Shown here: positions 1-4,710 of the stretch, piece by piece | How positions within the stretch are numbered: the stretch's first letter is position 1 | Layout of the letters: every line of letters starts with the position of its first letter | Origin: Phyllobacteriaceae bacterium | Lineage (GTDB): Bacteria > Pseudomonadota > Alphaproteobacteria > Rhizobiales > Ancalomicrobiaceae | Reading direction: 5' to 3' | DNA length: 7,427 nucleotides | NCBI GenBank assembly: GCA_012517025.1 | Contig: JAAYVT010000064.1 | Coordinates: 1 to 7,427 of the forward strand | The notes under the pieces: model-generated | What the model was told of the DNA's origin: nothing | Database searches by the model: none | The model's input: the letters and a program-made list of their open reading frames with translations, nothing else | Made by a program: the position numbers and the translations under genes

Positions 1-457
1 ACGGCTGAACCTTCAGGGCCAAGAGGATCGCCGTCACAGCCTTCGCCTCGGCGCCGCGACCGACCCTCACCGTAGCGCCGCCGATCTCGACCTCGATCAG
101 CCCGGGCTCTTTGCGCCCCCTCGGTCGCCCGCGTCGGCGAACCGGCTCTGCCGCTTCCACCACAGGAGGCTCCGCCGCCGCCACGACAGCCGGCAGGAAC
201 GCCGGTCCGTCCGCAAGCCCATCTTCGTCGGTCGTAACCCGCGCCTGCCGACGCCACGTGAACAACTGCTGTGGCGTCAATCCATGCCGGCGCGCCACGC
301 CGCACACCGTCTCGCCGTCCAGCAAACTCTCCGCGACGATCGCCGCCTTCTCTTCCGGGCTCCAGGCGCGGCGTCGGCCCGCACCGGTGAACACCTCGAA
401 GCGCTGGCCCCGCGCAGGTTCGTCGCTGGACATGTACTTATGCTCTGAAATCGACAT
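1..457 (-). CDS. tnpA: IS66-family accessory protein TnpA (C-terminus cut by window edge)
   Basis: TnpA of IS66 elements is a small helix-turn-helix protein needed with TnpB and TnpC for transposition. Reading down from 457 the frame stays open for 152 codons to the window edge. The helix-turn-helix region is visible: RRRAWSPEEKAAIVAESLLD, then a GVARRHGLTPQQLFTWRRQ segment, the normal TnpA recognition helix pattern. A Pro/Glu/Ala-rich linker with an RRRGRPRGRKEPG basic patch follows, then a conserved-looking tail (IEVEIGGATVRVGRG...AILLALK) that normally sits close to the C-terminus, so little should be missing. I prefer the ATG at 457 because a GGAGGG lies 9 bases upstream; the internal ATG at 433 has no such site. 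The gene does not end inside the window. Confidence 0.85.
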   Translation of the reverse strand, partial: MSISEHKYMSSDEPARGQRFEVFTGAGRRRAWSPEEKAAIVAESLLDGETVCGVARRHGLTPQQLFTWRRQARVTTDEDGLADGPAFLPAVVAAAEPPVVEAAEPVRRRGRPRGRKEPGLIEVEIGGATVRVGRGAEAKAVTAILLALKVQP

Positions 458-513
458 GTGTCGAAGCCCTCCATGGACCACGACACTCCGACTTCAGCCC
501 GCCACGCGGAAGG

Positions 514-534
514 TGGGGCTCAGACGACGCTTAC
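514..534 (-). repeat. Terminal inverted repeat of IS66 copy 1
   Basis: On the minus strand the element starts GTAAGCGTCGTCTGAGCCCC. IS66 ends characteristically begin GTAA followed by GCG, and the position 77 bases upstream of tnpA is normal for the family. Composition and reading frame both change across base 534/535, supporting this as the exact junction. The partner repeat is outside the window. Confidence 0.75.
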
Positions 535-635
535 GATACAGTCGGGAAGCGTCTGGGTCCAGGTCGCCTCGGCACCATCACCCGCGTGCTCGCTCCGCCG
601 TGCGCGAGGCGCAGTAACTGTCGTATCTGTCTCAT
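531..635 (-). pseudogene. istA: N-terminal fragment of an IS21-type transposase (istA), cut by IS66
   Basis: From the ATG at 635, 33 sense codons are host sequence before the IS66 terminus. The start MRQIRQLLRLAHGGASTR closely resembles IstA proteins of IS21 elements, which open with a short helix (MRQIRxLLRL) followed by an S-x-R-E-I-x-R-x-L-G helix-turn-helix. The second half (VPRRPGPRRF) still tracks that pattern but is degraded. At 535 the reading frame meets the IS66 end: the last two bases of host sequence (TC) join GTAA, giving TCG TAA, so the insertion itself supplies the stop. All of the DDE catalytic domain and istB are absent here. I see no strong ribosome binding site upstream. 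The identification rests on a short match, so it is moderate only; IS21-like terminal repeats in the fitting orientation at 4610-4678 support it. Confidence 0.5.
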
Positions 636-639
636 GGTC

Positions 640-654
640 AGCTTGACGGTTCTA
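640..654 (+). repeat. Left copy of 15-bp inverted repeat (candidate IS5 end)
   Basis: AGCTTGACGGTTCTA, whose reverse complement recurs at 1925-1939 with one mismatch. It lies 63 bases upstream of the transposase start and overlaps a small palindrome, GGTT-CTAAA-AACC (648-660). The spacing and flanking role fit an insertion-sequence terminus. Confidence 0.4.
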
Positions 655-704
655 AAAACCTGGCTGAACTGGCCGTTTTCTGATTCGATCGTCTCCGAGA
701 AATT

Positions 705-709
705 GGAGG
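705..709 (+). promoter_or_regulatory. Ribosome binding site deciding the IS5 transposase start
   Basis: GGAGG ends 7 bases before the ATG at 717. It fixes the original start well upstream of the internal TAG, showing that the frame 717-863 is a genuine part of the transposase and not untranslated leader. Confidence 0.75.
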
Positions 710-716
710 CGACGCG

Positions 717-1796
717 ATGGGCAAAGCACCCGGGTTCCTCGATTTCGACGATCGCCTGAAGCGGCTGAGCGACCTCGGCGATCAGTTGGAGGCCTCCGGT
801 AGGGCGGTCGACTTCGAGATCTTCCGCCCCGATCTCGTCGCCGCGCTGGCGTACTCGACGGGCTAGCGTGGCGGCCGTCCGCCCTTCGACCCGGTGATGA
901 TGTTCAAAGTGTTGGTCATCCAGACGGCCAACAACCTGTCCGACGAGCGCACCGAATTCCTGATCAACAACCGCCTGTCGTTCATGCGCTTCCTCGGGCT
1001 CGGCCTCGACGATCGCGTGCCCGACGCCCGAACGATCTGGTTGTTCCGCGAGAAGCTCACGAAGGCAGAGGCGATCAAGGGGTTGTTCGCCCGCTTTGAG
1101 GCAACGCTGCGGGTCTCCGGCCACATCGCCATGTCGGGCCAGATCGTCGACGCCAGCCTGGTCGCCGCGCCGAAGCAGCGCAACACCTATGAGGAGCGGC
1201 GGACCATCAAGGAGGGCCACATCCCCGAGGATTGGCAGAGCCGGCCGGCCAAACTCCGGCACAAGGACCGCGACGCACGCTGGACGGTGAAGTTCACCAA
1301 GGCGAAGGAGCGGCCGGATGGGACGAAGCCGCCGGTCGACATCGCCATTCCTTCCTTCGGTTACCAGAACCACGTCGCCATCGACGTCGGCCACGGCTTC
1401 ATTCGGGCGTGGAAGGTCACGGACGCCGCCGCCTACGAGGGCGCGGTGTTGCGCGAGGGCCTGCTGGACACGACCAACACGGCGCGGACGGTGTGGGCCG
1501 ACACGGCCTATCGCTCCGCCGCCAACGAGACCTTCATGGTCGACAGTGGCTTCGTCAGCCGGGTCCATCGAAAGAAACCCAAGGGACGGCCGATGCCGGA
1601 GCGCGCCCGGCGGGCGAACAACGCCAAATCGAAGATCCGCAGCCGGGCCGAGCACGTCTTCGCCGATCAGAAGACGAGGATCGGCCTCTTCGTCCGGACC
1701 ATCGGCATCGCCCGCGCGACGACAAAGATCGGACTGGTGAACCTCGTCTACAACATCCGCCGGCTGCTCTTCATCCAGCGCAGGGAGGCCACCTGA
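717..1796 (+). pseudogene. IS5-family transposase with an in-frame TAG at codon 50
   Basis: A DDE transposase of the IS5 family. The frame from ATG 717 to TGA 1794-1796 spans 360 codons, the normal family length, but codon 50 (864-866) is TAG. Relatives usually read ...YSDGSKGGRPPFDP here, so the TAG most simply arose from a Lys codon AAG by one substitution. N-terminal residues 1-49 (MGKAPGFLDFDDRLKRLSDL...) are family-typical. Catalytic residues, numbered from the Met at 717, are Asp145 in GQIVDASLVAAPKQR, Asp262 in VWADTAYRSAANE and Glu312 in IRSRAEHVFADQK. All lie after the stop and look intact. Translation could in theory restart at GTG 894 or ATG 897/900, giving about 300 residues without the N-terminal domain. 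I expect the copy to be inactive unless a suppressor tRNA reads the amber codon. Confidence 0.85.
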
Positions 1797-1807
1797 AGGG
1801 GACTGGA

Positions 1808-1824
1808 GCCGGCCATCGGCCGGC
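1808..1824 (+). terminator. GC-only hairpin just after the IS5 transposase gene
   Basis: GCCGGCC-ATC-GGCCGGC is a perfect 7-bp stem with a 3-base loop starting 12 bases after the transposase stop codon. There is no run of T after it, so it is not a standard intrinsic terminator. It may simply be a stable hairpin that limits read-through or 3' decay. The GGCCGGCC unit is repeated immediately after the stem. Confidence 0.35.
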
Positions 1825-1924
1825 CGGCCGACATCTACGCCGACCATGATCGGACTGTCGTCGACTTCGGTCCCGCCGCTGCGGCGCCGAAATCAGCCTA
1901 TCCGAAGACACGCCGACCCGTTGA

Positions 1925-1939
1925 TAGAACCGTCCAGCT
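1925..1939 (+). repeat. Right copy of 15-bp inverted repeat (candidate IS5 end)
   Basis: TAGAACCGTCCAGCT, the reverse complement of 640-654 with one mismatch. It lies about 130 bases after the transposase stop, a plausible place for the right terminus of an IS5-type element. Confidence 0.4.
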
Positions 1940-2117
1940 TCCTCTTCGATGGCATGCCCGCCGCCCTCCTCGTGTTCGGGAGGTGATGTCATGCCCGAGT
2001 GCTGACCCGGGTGTCCTGTATCCCTTCGGTGACGGCCGCCTTGTTGGGTGGCGTCGTTCCGACCACGTTCGCCGCGGACTGATCCGGCACTGATGCCGGC
2101 AGTACTGCTGGAGGCTG
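1940..2117 (+). other. Non-coding stretch between the IS5 element and the second IS66 element
   Basis: With the tail of the IS5 element, the gene-free interval is 1797-2117 (321 bases). I find no coding frame with recognisable protein features here on either strand. The last part presumably forms the 5' leader of IS66 copy 2. No GTAA-type IS66 terminus is present, in contrast to copy 1. A GGAGG at 2110-2114 serves the tnpA that follows. Confidence 0.5.
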
Positions 2118-2516
2118 GTGGTGGATCGGGATGAAGAGTACGTCCGCCGTCGGGCCTGGAGCGCCGATGAGAAGCGGGCGATCGTCGAAGAGGCCGCCGC
2201 GAGCGGGAACGTGATCGGCACGGCCAAGCGGCACGGCATCCAAGCTCAACAGATCTATCGCTGGCGAGAGCGCCTTTTCGGCCCGACCGAGCCGGCCGGC
2301 TTCGTCGCCGTTTCGGTAGTGGTCGATCCTCCGGCAGCACTGCTGGCACCGATGCCGGAACAGGGGCGTCCGGAAGAAGCTCCGGCACCGGTGCTGGACG
2401 GCATAAGCGACCGGATCGAGATCGTCTCCGGCGGCGTGACGGTTCGGCTTCCTCCGAGTTCAGCGGTGCCGTTGATCGTGGCAGTCGCGACCGAGCTGGC
2501 GAGGCGCCGGCCATGA
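2118..2516 (+). CDS. tnpA: IS66-family accessory protein TnpA
   Basis: Small DNA-binding protein of the IS66 transposition machinery, 132 residues. Residues 10-55 form the helix-turn-helix: RRRAWSADEKRAIVEEAAAS, then GTAKRHGIQAQQIYRWRERL. A Pro-rich linker (about 75-100) and a short conserved tail follow (RIEIVSGGVTVRLP...VPLIVAVATEL). The start is GTG, either 2118 or the adjacent 2121. GGAGG at 2110-2114 lies 3 and 6 bases away respectively, so 2121 has the better spacing; an in-frame TGA at 2091 rules out a much earlier start. The stop overlaps the tnpB start as ATGA, implying translational coupling. The protein aligns with copy 1 TnpA only in the helix-turn-helix, so it is from a different IS66 subgroup. 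Confidence 0.88.
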   Translation: MVDRDEEYVRRRAWSADEKRAIVEEAAASGNVIGTAKRHGIQAQQIYRWRERLFGPTEPAGFVAVSVVVDPPAALLAPMPEQGRPEEAPAPVLDGISDRIEIVSGGVTVRLPPSSAVPLIVAVATELARRRP

Positions 2517-2860
2517 TCCCGACGACGGGTGACGCGAAGGTCTGGTTGGCGACCGGCCACACCGACATGCGGAAGGGCTTTCCCGGCCTGGCGTTGCAGG
2601 TTCAGGAGGTGCTGCGGCGCGACCCGATGAGCGGGCACCTCTTCGTCTTCCGCGGTCGTCGCGGCGATCTTCTGAAGGTGATCTGGCACGACGGCCAAGG
2701 TGCCTGCCTGTTCGTGAAACGGCTCGAGCGTGGGCGGTTCCTGTGGCCGTCGGTCGCCGACGGCGTGGTGACGATCAGCGCCGGTCAACTGGGGTACCTG
2801 CTCGAGGGGATCGACTGGCGGAACCCTCAGAAGACGTGGCGACCGAGCCGCGCCGGATGA
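2513..2860 (+). CDS. tnpB: IS66-family accessory protein TnpB (IS66 Orf2-like)
   Basis: A 115-residue protein of the IS66 Orf2 family, a small protein required for IS66 transposition whose exact biochemical role is unsettled. It is unrelated to the RNA-guided TnpB of IS200/IS605. The family signature is complete: TDMRKGFPGLALQVQEVL (residues about 17-34), HLFVFRGRRGDLLKVIWHDG (about 42-61), then LFVKRLERGRFLWP (about 66-79). The length is normal and no stop or frameshift is seen. The start ATG at 2513 lies within the tnpA stop (ATGA), so it is probably translated by ribosomes terminating on tnpA. Confidence 0.92.
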   Translation: MIPTTGDAKVWLATGHTDMRKGFPGLALQVQEVLRRDPMSGHLFVFRGRRGDLLKVIWHDGQGACLFVKRLERGRFLWPSVADGVVTISAGQLGYLLEGIDWRNPQKTWRPSRAG

Positions 2861-2927
2861 TGCGAAATGCGGCGCGAACCCGCGATAATCATTGGTCAAG
2901 CCGCTGTATTCATGATTCAATTCGTGC

Positions 2928-4561
2928 ATGGAGACGACGCGCGAAGCCCTGCCGGACGACGTTGAAGCGCTGAAGGCGCTGGTGCTCGCCGCACAGGCCG
3001 AGGCCGCCGCCGAGCGGGCGGCGCGATCCGATGATCGGGCGTTGATCGCCGAGTTGAAGCTCACCATCGAGAAGCTGAAGCGGGAGAGGTTCGGAGCGAA
3101 GGCCGAGCGGACCTCGCGGCTCATCGATCAGATGGAGCTGCAGCTCGAAGAGCTTGAGGCCTCGGCGACCGAGGACGAACTGGCCGCGGAAGCCGCGGCG
3201 GCGCACACGACGACGGTCGCGACCTTCCAGCGCAAACGGCCGACACGGCAACCGTTCCCGGAGCATCTTCCGCGCGAGCGCGTGGTCGTGCCGGGGCCGA
3301 CCTCTTGCGCCTGCTGCGGCAGTTCCCGTCTGCGCAAGCTCGGCGAGGACATCACCGAGACGCTCGAGGTGGTGCCGCGGCAATGGAAGGTGATCCAGAC
3401 GGTTCGGGAGAAGTTCAGTTGCCGAGAGTGCGAGGCAATCGATCAGGCGCCGGCTCCGTTCCACGTCATCCCGCGCGGTCACGTCGGACCGAACCTCCTG
3501 GCCATGGTGCTGTTCGAGAAGTACGGCCAGCATCAACCCCTGAACCGGCAGAGCGAGCGCTATGGCAGCGAGGGGATCGACCTCGGTCTGTCGACGCTGG
3601 CCGATCACGTCGGGACGGCGACCCACGTGCTCATGCCGTTGTTCCGGCGCCTCGAAGCCCACGTCTTCGCCGCCGAGCGGCTCCACGGCGACGACACGAC
3701 GGTCCCGGTGCTCGCGAAAGGAAAGGCGTCGACCGGGCGCATATGGACCTACGTCCGTGACGACCGCCCCTTCGCCGGTCAGGCACCACCGGCGGCCGTG
3801 TTCTCCTACTCGCCCGATCGAGCCGGCACTCATCCTGCCGCGCACCTCGCCGGCTGGCAGGGACTGTTCCAAGCCGACGCCTACAGCGGCTACGGCGCAC
3901 TCTACGACGATCCGGCGCGACGAACGGAGGCGATCCTGGAAGCGGGGTGTTGGAGCCATGCCCGTCGCCCCTTCTTCGTCATGGCGGACGTCGAGGCAGC
4001 GGCGCGACGCAAGGCGCAGTCGAAGGGTCGGGTCGCGCCGGTGGTATCGCCGATCGCACTGGACATCGTGCGCCGCATCGACGCTCTGTTCGAGGTCGAA
4101 CGGGAGATCAACGGCCTCGCCGCCGAACCGAGGCTCGAGTTCGACGTGAACGGAGCCTGCCGCTGGTCGACGCTCTGCATGCCGTCATGGTCGAGCATCG
4201 CGCCACGCTCTCCCGCAGCAGCGACGTCGCCAAGGCCATCGACTACATGCTGAAACGCTGGGACGCCTTCACCCGCTTCTTGACCGACGGGCGCGTCTGC
4301 CTCTCGAACAACGCGGCCGAGCGAGCCCTCCGAGGAATAGCCTTGGGCCGGAAATCCTGGCTGTTCGCCGGCTCCGACCGTGGCGGTCAGAGGGCGGCCA
4401 CGATCATCAGCCTGATCGTCACCGCCAAGATGAACGACGTCGACCCTCAGGCTTGGCTTGCCGACGTGCTCGCGCGTATCGCCGAGCACCCGGCGAACCG
4501 GCTCGACGAACTCCTCCCTTGGGAATGGACGAAGGCCCTGCCGTCACGTTCGGCAGCCTGA
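2928..4561 (+). pseudogene. tnpC: IS66 transposase TnpC, frameshifted between catalytic residues
   Basis: The DDE transposase of the element. The first frame runs from ATG 2928 to a stop at 4251-4253 (441 residues); the true C-terminal part continues in the -1 frame to TGA 4559-4561. Restoring one base near 4137-4138 would give about 544 residues, the usual TnpC length. Order: leucine-rich coiled coil (about 10-85); zinc-finger-like module with CACC at 127-130 and CREC at 165-168; first catalytic Asp in HGDDTTVPVL (255 or 256); second in GLFQADAYSGYG (Asp317). Past the shift comes the catalytic Glu (codon 4319-4321) in NNAAERALRGIALGRKSWLF. The switch falls where relatives read RLAVRRERSLPLVDAL, while this frame reads RLEFDVNGACRW. 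I see no slippery heptamer or A-run there, so a one-base deletion (or sequencing error) is likelier than programmed frameshifting. The unshifted product lacks the Glu and should be inactive. Confidence 0.88.
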
Positions 4562-4596
4562 TCAGCCTGTGGTCCTCGCCGGACGGTTACGGTTTC

Positions 4597-4609
4597 CTTC
4601 GCGCCGAAG
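4597..4609 (+). repeat. Small perfect hairpin before the IS21-like repeats
   Basis: CTTCG-CGC-CGAAG, a 5-bp stem with a 3-base loop, directly abuts the first TGGCCGG repeat. No T tail follows. It could be part of the internal side of the insertion-sequence end; no function can be assigned from sequence alone. Confidence 0.3.
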
Positions 4610-4678
4610 TGGCCGGTTTTTGATCGGAACGATGGCCGGCTTCATGTCGGAATACCGGCCGCCTTTAATCGGAATCCA
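4610..4678 (-). repeat. Three 23-bp-spaced repeats, probable IS21-family end
   Basis: Three related units start at 4610, 4633 and 4656, exactly 23 bases apart: TGGCCGGTTTTTGATCGGAA, TGGCCGGCTTCATGTCGGAA and CGGCCGCCTTTAATCGGAAT. Each has a GGCCG core, a T-rich middle and TCGGAA. IS21-family ends are known for several short repeats that bind the transposase. Read on the minus strand, the outer edge begins TGGATTCCGA at 4678, consistent with the TG...CA tips of IS21 elements. The orientation fits the end that lies upstream of an istA gene transcribed leftwards, as the fragment at 531-635 is. Sequence to the right turns AT-rich at once (from about 4690), so 4678 is a likely element boundary. Confidence 0.5.
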
Positions 4679-4710
4679 CGATCTGATCGAAAACCGCTCT
4701 AATATTGTAA

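Larger units (their letters stand above)
1..534 (-). mobile_element. IS66-family element, copy 1 (partial, left end of element at 534)
   Basis: Read on the minus strand, this is the proximal end of an IS66-family insertion sequence. It begins with a terminus GTAAGCGTCGTCTGAGCCCC at 534, the GTAAGCG start typical of IS66 ends, followed 77 bases later by tnpA. The rest of the element (tnpB, tnpC and the far end) lies to the left of the window. The eight bases just outside the terminus, GATACAGT (535-542), would be the target-site duplication if the family's usual 8-bp duplication holds; the matching copy is outside the window. The tnpA here differs clearly in sequence from the one at 2118, so the two IS66 elements are not recent copies of each other. 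Confidence 0.8.
640..1939 (+). mobile_element. IS5-family element, approximate limits
   Basis: The limits are proposed from an inverted repeat: AGCTTGACGGTTCTA at 640-654 and TAGAACCGTCCAGCT at 1925-1939 are reverse complements at 14 of 15 positions. If the element proper is taken to start at GGTTCTA (648) and end at TAGAACC (1931), its length is 1284 bp, within the usual range for IS5-family elements (about 1.2-1.3 kb). The ends then match at 10 of 12 positions (GGTTCTAAAAAC against GGTTCTATCAAC). I could not find a convincing short target-site duplication, and the right-hand limit is tentative. The single transposase gene is at 717-1796. Confidence 0.4.
2118..4561 (+). mobile_element. IS66-family element, copy 2 (coding core; termini not resolved)
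   Basis: Three genes in the canonical IS66 order tnpA-tnpB-tnpC lie on one strand within 2.44 kb, the usual size. The tnpA and tnpB genes overlap by four bases (ATGA at 2513-2516). The 67-base gap between tnpB and tnpC is also normal for the family. A TTAC at 4587-4590 would suit a right end, but I found no matching GTAA left end between 1797 and 2117. The left terminus may be degenerate, deleted or removed by a neighbouring insertion. The element is probably immobile because tnpC is frameshifted. Confidence 0.85.

Noticed and set aside
611..634. GTAACTGTC as a left end of IS66 copy 2, pairing with GTAACCGTC (reverse complement of 4582-4590)
   Set aside because: The match fades after about ten bases, and the site lies inside the istA coding fragment on the far side of the IS5 gene.
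671..691. TGGCCGTTTTCTGATTCGAT as a fourth IS21-type repeat
   Set aside because: It is similar to the 4610 repeats but imperfect, out of the 23-base register, and lies in the likely IS5 leader just before the transposase ribosome site.
531..1847. A 438-codon minus-strand open frame across the IS5 region
   Set aside because: It is antisense to a recognisable IS5 transposase and has the Arg/Pro/Gly/Asp-rich composition of a GC-rich shadow frame. Only its last 34 codons (istA-like) are meaningful, and the frame before them is chance.
1771..2568. A 265-codon minus-strand open frame covering the gap before IS66 copy 2
   Set aside because: It spans the ends of two genes on the other strand and is dominated by Arg/Pro/Ser runs. 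A short stretch opposite 1900-1985 (HEEGGGHAIEEEAGRFYQRVG) looks more protein-like, but I cannot tie it to any family.
2255..3124. A 289-codon minus-strand open frame opposite tnpA-tnpB
   Set aside because: Antisense to coupled, intact tnpA and tnpB; Ser/Ala/Arg-rich with no family features.
2910..3959. A 349-codon minus-strand open frame opposite tnpC
   Set aside because: Antisense to well-conserved TnpC, low-complexity and rich in Arg/Gly/Leu, with no recognisable domain.
4130..4145. Programmed ribosomal frameshift in tnpC
   Set aside because: The switch region lacks an A-rich or X XXY YYZ slippery motif, and IS66 tnpC is normally a single frame.
4610..4678. CRISPR-like array
   Set aside because: The three repeats are adjacent with no unique spacers, and they resemble an insertion-sequence end.
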